A DNA stretch of 36,708 nucleotides from a virus: IMG/VR virus record IMGVR_UViG_3300006921_000054, positions 1 to 36,708 of that record; one strand, written 5' to 3'. The position numbers and the translations under genes were made by a program. Below, piece by piece: positions 24,585-32,745 of this stretch (its first letter is position 1; the number at the start of each line of letters is the position of its first letter). The notes under the pieces are model-generated. The model did no database searches and had not been told where the DNA came from. It saw only the letters and a list, made by a program, of their open reading frames with translations.

Positions 24585-25310
24585 CTATATATTGTTTAAT
24601 TTTATTATTTCTTCTTTATTTAAATTTTTACCGTTTCTCACACAATCCATTAAGTAAGCTTTCATTTTAATGTGATATTTTTCGTGTGACATATAAAATG
24701 AATCGTGTGAAGTGACATGTAAGTAATTTAGGTTAGGTGTCACGTTAAACTTACCACCTTCTAATAACCATAAATAAAGTAAGGAGTTAACCTCCACGTA
24801 CTTTATAACGTCCTCCCAACCAGACACAACAGAAATATACTTATTTTTATTAACAAAGTAATTACCACCATTAAATAAAGCCCCCAAATCCTCTAATAAA
24901 TCAGACGGTTTATCAAATGTAGTGCCCTCATATTTAATAAAATTAAAAGGTCCAAATTGTGATGGTTGGTAAATAGTATTAACATCCCATTCTTTTATCC
25001 CTAGTAAAGTTTCGACGTAAGAATCCTTAAGTAAATTATCGGAGTCGAATAATACACACCAATCATTACTTGCCTGGGTCATAGCTATATACTTGTTATG
25101 AAAAGCACCCACATTCTTGTCATTTCTAAATAATTTTACGTGAGCTTTGGTATCACAAAAATCTTTTAGTTTGTTGAATATGGATATTTCCGAACAATCA
25201 TCATTAATTACAATCTCATCGAATAATGTAACATTATCAATTAATCTGATAATCGCATCCACCCTATTGTAGTTGGTTAAAACTAAACTAATCTTTTTTT
25301 CATTCATCAT
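24585..25310 (-). CDS. Glycosyltransferase family 2
   Basis: A 241-residue GT-A enzyme. The N-terminus KISLVLTNYNRVDAIIRLID (5-24) is the usual nucleotide-binding start, EIVINDDCSE the second strand, and CVLFDSDNLL (about 86-95) holds the DxD metal site. It is short, with a compact acceptor region that includes a conserved-looking HVTSHDSFYMSHEKYH segment. It overlaps the upstream ketoisomerase by 11 nt and abuts gmd with no gap. Donor and acceptor are not predictable. Confidence 0.88.
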   Translation of the reverse strand: MMNEKKISLVLTNYNRVDAIIRLIDNVTLFDEIVINDDCSEISIFNKLKDFCDTKAHVKLFRNDKNVGAFHNKYIAMTQASNDWCVLFDSDNLLKDSYVETLLGIKEWDVNTIYQPSQFGPFNFIKYEGTTFDKPSDLLEDLGALFNGGNYFVNKNKYISVVSGWEDVIKYVEVNSLLYLWLLEGGKFNVTPNLNYLHVTSHDSFYMSHEKYHIKMKAYLMDCVRNGKNLNKEEIIKLNNI

Positions 25311-25701
25311 TAATAGCTTTTATAAATTCATCGTAAGTTAAAATATAGTCATTAATATCATATTTTGTAGAACAAATAACTAGTATTTCAGCGTCATCAG
25401 TTAAAAACTCTTGGGAATCCCACACTAACTCGGGGATTAAAACAGATTCATTCTGTTTTAAATTTATACTTTTAGTTATCTTACCATCATCTAACATCAC
25501 ATTAACCGAACCCCTAGTGCAAATCAAATATTGTTTGGTCTTATGGTGTGAATGGTTACCCCTAACAGAACCAACAGGAACGTTATTAACCACAAAAATT
25601 CTTTTAGGGATAAAATCAAACATATCCAAATCAATGGGTAGTAAATAACCCCTTTTATCCTCAAAACAATTAAATGTGTGTTTTTTAATATTATTTAACA
25701 T
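25300..25701 (-). CDS. dTDP-4-keto-6-deoxyhexose 3,4-ketoisomerase (FdtA/QdtA/WxcM type)
   Basis: A 133-residue cupin that moves the keto group from C4 to C3 of dTDP-4-keto-6-deoxyglucose, preparing it for amination. It has the family pattern VRGNHSHHKTKQYLICTRGSV (46-66; RGxHxH at 47-52, where the His act in catalysis), then a cupin core with LKQNESVLIPELVWDSQEF and the typical ending CSTKYDINDYILTYDEF. It overlaps the next gene upstream, a DegT aminotransferase, by 11 nt, exactly the partner expected for making a 3-amino-3,6-dideoxy sugar. Which stereoisomer (Fuc3N or Qui3N) cannot be read from sequence. Confidence 0.88.
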   Translation of the reverse strand: MLNNIKKHTFNCFEDKRGYLLPIDLDMFDFIPKRIFVVNNVPVGSVRGNHSHHKTKQYLICTRGSVNVMLDDGKITKSINLKQNESVLIPELVWDSQEFLTDDAEILVICSTKYDINDYILTYDEFIKAINDE

Positions 25702-26635
25702 ATTTGTTTATTGTGTTTGTTATAAAATTTATATTTTCAGTGGTTAGTTTTTCGTGGAATGGGATACTGACGGTTTTTTTAGATATAATCGATGTGTTTC
25801 TACATATCTTATCTGTAACATCATAAGGTCTACTAGTGGATTCACGATAGGCTTTTACCTCGTGTAATGCCTCATAGTGTACGCCACAAATAATACCACT
25901 GGATTTCATCTTATCTATAAATTCTTTACGGTCAGAAACCTCAATACGATATAGATGGTCAGAAGTGTTATTATAACCTAGAGAAGAGTTATATTTTTTT
26001 CTAATAGAATTAAGTTTTCTTTTTTTAGAATCTAAAAGTTTTAAATTTTCATTTGCTATGTAACATTGAATCGAGTTCATGTACATTTTATACCCAGGAA
26101 ATTTAATTGTTCTATCCCAGTTATTGTGAGCATAAGTCATCCCATTCATTGTAGCCTCCTTAAACCACTTTATCTTTTCATAGTCATTGGATACTATAAT
26201 CCCCCCATCGGAACTACCTATTGGTTTAGTTGGGTAAAAACTAAATATCATTAAGTCTTCATCATTCGCTTCATTCTTAAACTGGTTTCGGTCAACCTTT
26301 TGAGCGGAGTCAATAATTTTATAATCATCAAAGTGATGAAGAATGTAAGAATCACCAACCCAATCCGTATCATCATTAAAATCTAATTTATTACCAGAAG
26401 TTAGTATTGCGTTACACACTACAGGTGGTATCATACTAGGTACTATCACATGCTGATTTTTATTTAACAAAGATAAAAATATAGCATTTGTAGCACTATT
26501 AATAGAACAAGCATATTTGGCTCCTACATAGTCACAAAAGTTAGACTCAAACTTTGTCACTATTGAACCATGTAGATAATGGTTAAATTTAGACGTGTCT
26601 ATTTTGTGGTTTTCTATATTAAATAAATTTATCAT
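25691..26635 (-). CDS. DegT/DnrJ/EryC1 aminotransferase (sugar nucleotide)
   Basis: PLP-dependent transaminase that adds an amino group to a keto sugar nucleotide. The 314-residue protein is shorter than the usual 370. PLP-contacting residues are visible: INSATNAIF (45-53), IIDSAQKV (Asp109) and FYPTKPIGSSDGG, with Lys137 as the Schiff-base lysine. Paired by overlap with the 3,4-ketoisomerase, it most likely makes dTDP-3-amino-3,6-dideoxyhexose, as FdtB or QdtB do. A C-terminal region with CGVHYEALHEVKAYR is the usual substrate-binding ending. Confidence 0.88.
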   Translation of the reverse strand: MINLFNIENHKIDTSKFNHYLHGSIVTKFESNFCDYVGAKYACSINSATNAIFLSLLNKNQHVIVPSMIPPVVCNAILTSGNKLDFNDDTDWVGDSYILHHFDDYKIIDSAQKVDRNQFKNEANDEDLMIFSFYPTKPIGSSDGGIIVSNDYEKIKWFKEATMNGMTYAHNNWDRTIKFPGYKMYMNSIQCYIANENLKLLDSKKRKLNSIRKKYNSSLGYNNTSDHLYRIEVSDRKEFIDKMKSSGIICGVHYEALHEVKAYRESTSRPYDVTDKICRNTSIISKKTVSIPFHEKLTTENINFITNTINKYVK

Positions 26636-26638
26636 TAA

Positions 26639-27355
26639 TTAAAATTTGTATTGTAATTGGTCTATTTCGTCACCATGAATTTCTTGTATTATCGATTTTA
26701 ATTCCGCTGTATATTTTGTACGGTAATTTTCTGTGCCATTACCCCTTAAAAGTAATCTACCATCCCTATCTTGCCTATATTTGAGCACATTAGGTCCTTT
26801 ATGTGGTAAGTCACCTAAAGAGAATTTATTTTTTAAATGTGACCAAGACTCATTTAAATTTTCATACCTCATAATATAATCTAATTCCCCCAAATCACTA
26901 AACCAATAGTCTAACTTTACAAAATGTTGTATGTGTGAAATTCTAACATTATTCATATACAACCATGGTTTATATTCTTCTTCTCCAGTATTTTTAGAGT
27001 CATTAAATGTATATTCTTGTGGGTTAGTATGGTAATTTTTTAAATGACGCACATATTCCTCGAAAGACATTTTAACCCCACCATCTGGTTTGATATGATG
27101 TAGATATGATGACCAAAATCTGTCGTAGGTGTTACGAACTACTGTAAATTTAAAATAGTCTTCAGGTTTACCATTTTCTGAATTTATAATATGTGAAAGA
27201 TTTTTATGTCTATACTTAGTAAATAATTTAATTTTTGATGTTTCTTCGGACATCGTAGCGTCCACGTTTGCTCCCAGAGCAGACTCTATAGAAGTACCAG
27301 CGGTTTTTGGCATATGGACAAAAATTATATTTTCCTCTTTTCTTTTTACTAACAT
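26639..27355 (-). CDS. Sulfotransferase (PAPS-dependent, Sulfotransfer_2 type)
   Basis: A 238-residue enzyme that would transfer sulfate from PAPS to a carbohydrate. The 5'-phosphosulfate-binding loop is IFVHMPKTAGTSIESAL (11-27, with PKTAGTS at 16-22), and the 3'-phosphate-binding motif is FTVVRNTYDRFWSSYLHH (70-87), both in the expected order and spacing. The C-terminus has a YRQDRDGRLLLRG-like tail and ends near LYRTKY-type helices. Because neighbouring genes make fucose and amino sugars, a glycan hydroxyl is the likely acceptor. PAPS must come from the host. Confidence 0.88.
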   Translation of the reverse strand: MLVKRKEENIIFVHMPKTAGTSIESALGANVDATMSEETSKIKLFTKYRHKNLSHIINSENGKPEDYFKFTVVRNTYDRFWSSYLHHIKPDGGVKMSFEEYVRHLKNYHTNPQEYTFNDSKNTGEEEYKPWLYMNNVRISHIQHFVKLDYWFSDLGELDYIMRYENLNESWSHLKNKFSLGDLPHKGPNVLKYRQDRDGRLLLRGNGTENYRTKYTAELKSIIQEIHGDEIDQLQYKF

Positions 27356-27356
27356 T

Positions 27357-28193
27357 TTAAATTAATTTATAGAGTTTGTAGTCGTTGTTACCACCAGTTT
27401 TATATAGAGTTTTCCAGAATACATCCCTAAAATAATCAGTTTTTAGTTTATACTCCACTATAAAGTCCTTGGAATGAATTATTTTTTTATTTTTTTTACC
27501 ACACATAGCAGCAGTTATACAGAATGTAGAAGGGCTGGATATGATATAATCACACTGAGACAATCCAAAAAAATCTCCTTGTCCCCAATTAGAAGGGTTA
27601 AACCTATCAGTAATTTCACCAAGACTATATTCGATTTTGTTATCATCCAACCATTTAACAACACTTTTAAATGAGTCTAAGCTAATGTCGTCATAATATA
27701 AGGTTAACTCAAAATTTTCTTTAACTTCTTCGATAACGAACTTTATAGCGTTAATATAGTAGGAAGCATCCAGTAAACACTTAGGGTCCCATATTCTAAA
27801 ATCTTTACCCCTAAAATGTACACCAACATTAATCTTATCTGAATCGATATTAGGTTTAATCTGACTAAAAAGGTCAAATGTAGAAACTTCGTTAAATTTA
27901 AAAAATAATTCGAATAATGTCGCACTTTCTAATTTATAATTTAAATTAGGGTGTAAAGTTATATTTTCTTTAGGGGTATCTAATAATTCTTGTGGTGTTA
28001 AGTTGTGATGTATAGTCATTTCAGGTAATTGTGGTACCATACCTTTAATTTCTTTAAAAATATCTAACCCTGTAAAATTAGTAAAATGGACTTGGTGACC
28101 TGAAAAGTGGGATAATTGCAAAACATTATTAAGTAATAGTAATCTATTACCGAAACCAGCACCTGCCCATCCTCCAGTATCCGCAACTATCAC
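27357..28193 (-). CDS. Glycosyltransferase family 11-like, putative alpha-1,2-fucosyltransferase
   Basis: A 278-residue enzyme. The N-terminal GWAGAGFGNRLLLLNNVLQL (8-27) matches the G-x-G-N start of GT11; NVGVHFRGKDF (122-132) corresponds to the HxRRGDY motif that binds GDP-fucose; and GLSQCDYIISSPSTFCITAAMCG (about 226-248) corresponds to the conserved S-x-C-D...NSSFSWWAA region. The changes from the consensus (RGKDF for RRGDY) make the call family-level. It lies in the same operon as gmd and fcl, which supply GDP-fucose, and it starts in a 4-nt overlap with the FkbM gene. Confidence 0.72.
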   Translation of the reverse strand: MIVADTGGWAGAGFGNRLLLLNNVLQLSHFSGHQVHFTNFTGLDIFKEIKGMVPQLPEMTIHHNLTPQELLDTPKENITLHPNLNYKLESATLFELFFKFNEVSTFDLFSQIKPNIDSDKINVGVHFRGKDFRIWDPKCLLDASYYINAIKFVIEEVKENFELTLYYDDISLDSFKSVVKWLDDNKIEYSLGEITDRFNPSNWGQGDFFGLSQCDYIISSPSTFCITAAMCGKKNKKIIHSKDFIVEYKLKTDYFRDVFWKTLYKTGGNNDYKLYKLI

Positions 28194-28876
28194 AATAAAG
28201 AAGTTTTTACATATAGAGCATCACCCCAATGACCAGGTATCCTACCAGCACCAATCGGTGTGATGGTTTCATTGGCCCCATCCATCTGGTATTCGTGTGT
28301 TAAAGTACGAGTGAATCCTTTGTTCTTTAAATACTCATCCATTTCACCGATTAAATGACAACCTTCGTAGACATTAACCGTGTTAAATTCACTATATATA
28401 AAATCCATATGACTAATATGGTCATTAAATGACATAATAGCATTTAAATCCGCACCTTGGATATCTACATTTAAAAAATTGTAGTCACCGACATTAATAT
28501 TTTCTTCAGAAATTAAGGTATCAAATCTCTTAGAAACTAATTTAAATTTATCTATGTAATGGACAGTTGGGAAAAATCTCTTATGTTCACCCAGTTCTAA
28601 TAACGATGAAGATTGTCCATTGTTACTAATCTTAAATTCCATTTCATTTTCACTATCATAAATAGCTTCGTTAAAAACTCTTATGTTGTTATCCTCACTA
28701 AACCTACTTGTTATTCCTTCAGCTAGAACTGGATTAGCCTCAACCCAAATCTGTTTATCCATACCAGCTTCTTTATACGCTTCATATTCCTCCGCTTCAT
28801 GAGCTCCAATATGTATAACCCCCTTCATAGGTATATTTGGGTAGGTCTCGACTATTTTTTTTACTTTTATAAACAT
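28190..28876 (-). CDS. FkbM family methyltransferase
   Basis: A 228-residue SAM-dependent O-methyltransferase of the FkbM type, which usually methylates sugar hydroxyls on surface glycans or small molecules. Motif I is VIHIGAHEAEEYEAYKEAG (20-38), followed by IWVEANP (the acidic residue binding SAM ribose) and the family hallmark YNFLNVDIQGADLNAIMSF (about 128-146). The C-terminal YVKTSLL strand closes the fold. It overlaps the fucosyltransferase gene by 4 nt (ATGA), suggesting coupled expression. Confidence 0.9.
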   Translation of the reverse strand: MFIKVKKIVETYPNIPMKGVIHIGAHEAEEYEAYKEAGMDKQIWVEANPVLAEGITSRFSEDNNIRVFNEAIYDSENEMEFKISNNGQSSSLLELGEHKRFFPTVHYIDKFKLVSKRFDTLISEENINVGDYNFLNVDIQGADLNAIMSFNDHISHMDFIYSEFNTVNVYEGCHLIGEMDEYLKNKGFTRTLTHEYQMDGANETITPIGAGRIPGHWGDALYVKTSLL

Positions 28877-28879
28877 TTT

Positions 28880-29515
28880 TTAAATTTTTTCTATTAATAT
28901 TGATTTACCGAAAACATTGTTTTCTTCTTTTATTATTATGTGGTTGGTTAGTAGACTATTAAACTCTTGTAACCCTATATGTGAACGAACAGTGTCTAAA
29001 TTCCCGTAGGTCTTATAGGTGTCTAAACGTGTAGACTCGTCAAAATACTGTCTATGTATTATAAGGTATCTACCCATATTTGTTAGTAACTTCTCTACAA
29101 CCTCTAATGGGTTAGGTAATTCCGAAATAAAACTATTACAAATAATTAAATCGAACTTTTGTAATATACTATAGTCTGATTTATTAGCGTCAAATTCTAT
29201 GTAGTTAAGATTGGGATTTACCACTTTAGCTACATTTTCTATGATATGAGGTAGGTCTAGTCCTGTGTAGTCACTTCCCGCGTACAATCTACCTACCTCT
29301 GCTGCTCCGCAACCAAGGTCCGCTATAGAGTTAACCGAAATTAACTGAACTAAACTATCTAACACACTAAAGTGTTCAGCTTCTTCTAATCTACCCCACC
29401 CAGGTAAGTTACCTAAAGCACCATCAATCATTTGTTGAGGTAGAACAGTATTGTCATACCACGCAACCTCACTAGTTAAATTTTTTTCCATTTTTGTAAA
29501 ACAATTAAATTCCAT
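28880..29515 (-). CDS. Class I SAM-dependent methyltransferase
   Basis: A 211-residue enzyme with the Rossmann SAM-binding motif SIADLGCGAAEVGRLYAG (about 58-75) followed by YTGLDLP, and motif IV-like FDLIICNSFISELPNP (about 118-133). The domain set fits putative sugar O-methyltransferases of polysaccharide clusters. The N-terminal 50 residues are helical. It is 1 nt from the SGNH gene upstream and 3 nt from FkbM. The acceptor is unknown. Confidence 0.85.
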   Translation of the reverse strand: MEFNCFTKMEKNLTSEVAWYDNTVLPQQMIDGALGNLPGWGRLEEAEHFSVLDSLVQLISVNSIADLGCGAAEVGRLYAGSDYTGLDLPHIIENVAKVVNPNLNYIEFDANKSDYSILQKFDLIICNSFISELPNPLEVVEKLLTNMGRYLIIHRQYFDESTRLDTYKTYGNLDTVRSHIGLQEFNSLLTNHIIIKEENNVFGKSILIEKI

Positions 29516-29516
29516 T

Positions 29517-30461
29517 TTATTTATATTCTATTATTTTTAAATCACCACCTATGTAAAAACATTCAGTAAGTTTTAATAATTTCTTCGTACCCCAAGGAGC
29601 ATTATGTTCACACACACTCCTATCAAAGTCATCCTCCAAAATCTTTATGGTAGTTTTTTCACCAACCCTAAACTTCATATTTACCATTCTTCTTTCATAA
29701 TAACACCACCTATCCCAATTATTAACGATTTCTCCATCTATAGATAATAAACCGGTATATGGGCCTATAAACTGGGAAACTCCAATTATTTCACATGGGC
29801 CACCCAATACTAATCTATCATATACTCTCATATTTAAATCCATTCTTTTCACACCACAATATTTATTTCGTGGTGGATACTCTAAAGGCATTTCTACTTT
29901 ATTATATAGATTTTTAAATTCTTCATTAATAAGTTTAGCATATTCTTCCGCACCAAAAGGTGTTGTGTGTATACCATCTCTTAATATTATATTTAAATCA
30001 GAAAAAGATTCTGATATATCCAGGGTTGGGATATTTAATCCGTTTATGTATTCATTGATTTTTTTATAAATCTCCTCCTTCTCAACAGGACTACCAGTTC
30101 TACCATCAATACTCTTATCGGGGAAAGTCAGAAAAACCAACTTTATTCCCTTACTTAAAAAACTATATATAATAGTATTGATATATTGTTTTATATCCTC
30201 AAAATCTTCCTCGATAGTCGTAACCTCATTTTTATCCTTACCATAAACAATATATCCCGTACTAAACCAATCTATAAAACACCACTCAGGGTCAAATTTT
30301 ATTACATCTTCTATATAACATATTCCCGCATCGTTTAAGTGCATTGAACCGTTACCAAAAGGTTTAACATCGAATTGCGGGTTTGAATTTGCAAAGTACT
30401 GCCAATATCCATTTTGTTGTTGAGTGACACTCGCACCAAAAAAAGCTATCTTATTTTTCAT
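29517..30461 (-). CDS. SGNH/GDSL-type hydrolase or acyltransferase
   Basis: A 314-residue protein with SGNH fold markers: FFGASVT (7-13, nucleophile Ser11, block I), GNGS (36-39, block II Gly) and RDGIHTTPFGAEEY (161-174, catalytic Asp162 and His165, block V). Block III (usually GxND) is replaced by DWFSTGY near 64-70. Such proteins remove or add acyl groups on surface polysaccharides. Residues about 195-314 form an additional, beta-rich domain of unknown kind, perhaps carbohydrate-binding (with several Trp and Tyr residues). Confidence 0.82.
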   Translation of the reverse strand: MKNKIAFFGASVTQQQNGYWQYFANSNPQFDVKPFGNGSMHLNDAGICYIEDVIKFDPEWCFIDWFSTGYIVYGKDKNEVTTIEEDFEDIKQYINTIIYSFLSKGIKLVFLTFPDKSIDGRTGSPVEKEEIYKKINEYINGLNIPTLDISESFSDLNIILRDGIHTTPFGAEEYAKLINEEFKNLYNKVEMPLEYPPRNKYCGVKRMDLNMRVYDRLVLGGPCEIIGVSQFIGPYTGLLSIDGEIVNNWDRWCYYERRMVNMKFRVGEKTTIKILEDDFDRSVCEHNAPWGTKKLLKLTECFYIGGDLKIIEYK

Positions 30462-30474
30462 ATTTTTAATTTAA

Positions 30475-31296
30475 TTACCAATAACACCCACCTTCTACAA
30501 TATTATGATTGTGTGGGGTTTCATTTTTTAGGGGCCTAACCCAGTTTTCGTTGTACATTTTTGACACATCTTCATGTGAATCCCACCTAGCACCTTTAAT
30601 ACCAAATAATAATTGTAGTCCACCCCCAACGTAAATTGCGGACCTATTTAAATTTTCTTTTATGTGAGCAACTAAAGGTAATCCATAGTGACCACAACTC
30701 AATAGAGCAATATCAAAGTCTAATTTAGAAATTTCATCTTTCATAACTTGTAGTGATTCAGCCCATGAACTATGAGGCCCACCATTGCCACCTATAGATT
30801 GTACACATTGATATGGGATAAGAGTAAATTCTGGTAATTCCTCACCACCCCATAATAACTCACGTTTTTTATATTGTGACATAATACTTTCCATGAAAGA
30901 ACTCACAATTAAAACTTTTTTACCTTTTAATTTAGAACTCCACGGGACATCAAAATAAAAAGGTTCTATTGACCTATTACCAACTTTTATTGAGTCAGGG
31001 GAAAAAGCGTTAAGTAAGTTTTGTTGTGCTTCTTCTATAATATGAGAACCCACCCAAGACACATGTATATCTGCACACTTAATACCTTTTAAATAATTTT
31101 CATAAAAATTTTCGTATGAGTGACCATAATCCCCACCCTTCCTTAACAGATGCATATCATAATCACTAAATGAACCAGTTTTAAATCTATTATATACAAT
31201 TCCACACTCACCGATACCTAATCTACTAACAGCGAAAACTCTATTCTCCTCTATATATCTACTAATTAATTTATTTCCCTCTTCGTTACTTAACAT
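30475..31296 (-). CDS. GT-D-like glycosyltransferase (DUF1792 type)
   Basis: A 273-residue protein from the preferred start; the frame is open to an ATG at 31353, but that overlaps the upstream oxygenase gene by 53 nt, while ATG 31296 lies just past its stop codon. The N-terminus has VFAVSRLGIGECG (about 20-32), equivalent to the GT-D motif RxGDGE, with Ile in place of the Asp. The C-terminal half has FDIALLSCGHYGLPLVAHIK and AIYVGGGLQLLFGIKGARW, which match the rest of this fold. Loss of the metal-binding Asp may mean an altered or inactive enzyme. Confidence 0.72.
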   Translation of the reverse strand: MLSNEEGNKLISRYIEENRVFAVSRLGIGECGIVYNRFKTGSFSDYDMHLLRKGGDYGHSYENFYENYLKGIKCADIHVSWVGSHIIEEAQQNLLNAFSPDSIKVGNRSIEPFYFDVPWSSKLKGKKVLIVSSFMESIMSQYKKRELLWGGEELPEFTLIPYQCVQSIGGNGGPHSSWAESLQVMKDEISKLDFDIALLSCGHYGLPLVAHIKENLNRSAIYVGGGLQLLFGIKGARWDSHEDVSKMYNENWVRPLKNETPHNHNIVEGGCYW

Positions 31297-31300
31297 AGTA

Positions 31301-32086
31301 TTAGTCCTGGTTTTTTTTATAAAAACGTTTATCCCCCGCCTGGTACCATTCATTTAGGTTGGATGGTACACGAGAGTGGTAACCTAGTATTTGCTGTAGT
31401 GGTTCACTAAACTCACCCATTCTTTCATAACCTAAAGCACGAGGATAATCCATTAATTGTTTGTAGAAAGATTTGGTAAAAGTAATTGGGAGTGCCATTC
31501 TCCCTTTTTTTGATTTATTAAGTCCTGAAGCGTGAAATAAATTACCATTAAATAATAAAACGTCTCCTTTTTTCCCTAAAGTTTTTACAGCATTTGCGTG
31601 AAAAAATTCATCAGAAGGTGTAGACGAATCAAGATGTGAACCAGGTAATACTAAAGTAGACCCATTAGTTTCAGTAAAATCATCTAACATTACTAAAATA
31701 TTTAAATATAATGGTATTTCACCACTATACGCTCTAACATCCCTATGAACAAGTTTAGAAAAATTTTGTTGTGTAGGTATGTTATTTAAAGCACTAAAAG
31801 AGTTTAATATAAAATTACTTTTAAAGAAATTTTTCTTTATCTCGTCTAATAATCCTGACTCCATTAAGTACTCTAAAAATTCTATGAACATATGGTTATC
31901 TAATAATACATTTAATGCAACACCAGGTACCGTATTTTCATTGCCCAAATTAAGTTGTGTTTGATGGTGAGACTCGAATACTTCCGGTAAAACTTTTTTA
32001 ATCTTAGCAACCCAAGACTCACTAATTTTATTTTCTAACACACAAAAACCATTATCCTTTAATTCTTTTATTTTTTCTTTATTCAT
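31301..32086 (-). CDS. Fe(II)/2-oxoglutarate dioxygenase, phytanoyl-CoA dioxygenase (PhyH) type
   Basis: A 261-residue oxygenase that would hydroxylate a carbon using Fe(II), 2-oxoglutarate and oxygen. The iron triad is VHRDVRAY (His114 and Asp116) with LFHASGLN (His185); KGRMALP supplies Arg196 for the oxoglutarate carboxylate. LVLPGSH (about 145-151) is also typical of PhyH proteins. In phage and bacterial glycan clusters such enzymes are found beside sugar-modifying genes. The substrate here is unknown. It overlaps the upstream acetyltransferase by 4 nt. Confidence 0.88.
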   Translation of the reverse strand: MNKEKIKELKDNGFCVLENKISESWVAKIKKVLPEVFESHHQTQLNLGNENTVPGVALNVLLDNHMFIEFLEYLMESGLLDEIKKNFFKSNFILNSFSALNNIPTQQNFSKLVHRDVRAYSGEIPLYLNILVMLDDFTETNGSTLVLPGSHLDSSTPSDEFFHANAVKTLGKKGDVLLFNGNLFHASGLNKSKKGRMALPITFTKSFYKQLMDYPRALGYERMGEFSEPLQQILGYHSRVPSNLNEWYQAGDKRFYKKNQD

Positions 32087-32745
32087 ATTATTTTTTCGTT
32101 TTTTTGTCTTTCCCTAATTATTTTAGTTGGGTTCCCATACGCGAGTACGTTAGATGGTAGTGATTTGGTGACCAGTGAAGCAGACCCCACCACAGTATTA
32201 TCACCGATAGATAACCTATCAAATATTGTTACATTCATAGTAATAGCTGAATACCTACCAACACTAACAAAACCACCTAAAACAGACCCAGCAGACACAC
32301 TAGCAAAATCACCGATATTACAATCGTGTTCAATCTGACACCCTGTGGCGTAAAAAGTAAAATTACCTATAAAAGCTCCAGGATTAAATATGACACCAGC
32401 CATAGCTATAACACCAACACCAAGGGTAACATTACTTCCTATAATTACTGATGGATGTATAGCGTTAACCCATTTAAACGAAGGTACTAGGTCAGACACA
32501 TAATCAAAAATATTTTTTCTAATCCAATTGTCCCCAATAGTTATTATGCCATTATTTACATTATATTTTTTAGTTATAACTTGTAAATCTTCTTTGCCCC
32601 CTAATATTGGAAATCCAAAAAGTTCATCACCCACTTTTATATTATCATCCACGATACCTAATATTTGATACTTGTTCTCTTTTTGAATGATATCTATAGA
32701 GTATTGAACATGGGTCCCCCCACCTATTAGGATTATCTTTTCCAT
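32083..32745 (-). CDS. Sugar O/N-acyltransferase, NeuD/PglD type
   Basis: A 220-residue enzyme with an N-terminal Rossmann-like domain (KIILIGGGTHVQYSIDII, 3-20) and a C-terminal left-handed beta helix of hexapeptide repeats (about 93-210). The segment CQIEHDCNIGDFASV (about 135-149) has the catalytic His of PglD/NeuD, and the end has the ALVTKSLPSNVLAYGNPTKII-like cap. Such enzymes N-acetylate amino-sugar nucleotides. With the ketoisomerase and aminotransferase of this island it would complete a 3-acetamido-3,6-dideoxyhexose route. It overlaps the oxygenase gene by 4 nt. Confidence 0.9.
   Translation of the reverse strand: MEKIILIGGGTHVQYSIDIIQKENKYQILGIVDDNIKVGDELFGFPILGGKEDLQVITKKYNVNNGIITIGDNWIRKNIFDYVSDLVPSFKWVNAIHPSVIIGSNVTLGVGVIAMAGVIFNPGAFIGNFTFYATGCQIEHDCNIGDFASVSAGSVLGGFVSVGRYSAITMNVTIFDRLSIGDNTVVGSASLVTKSLPSNVLAYGNPTKIIRERQKNEKII

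Noticed and set aside
31297-31353. Longer N-terminus for the GT-D-like protein
   Set aside because: It would overlap the oxygenase gene by 53 nt and adds a basic segment outside the fold; ATG 31296 is adjacent to the oxygenase stop.
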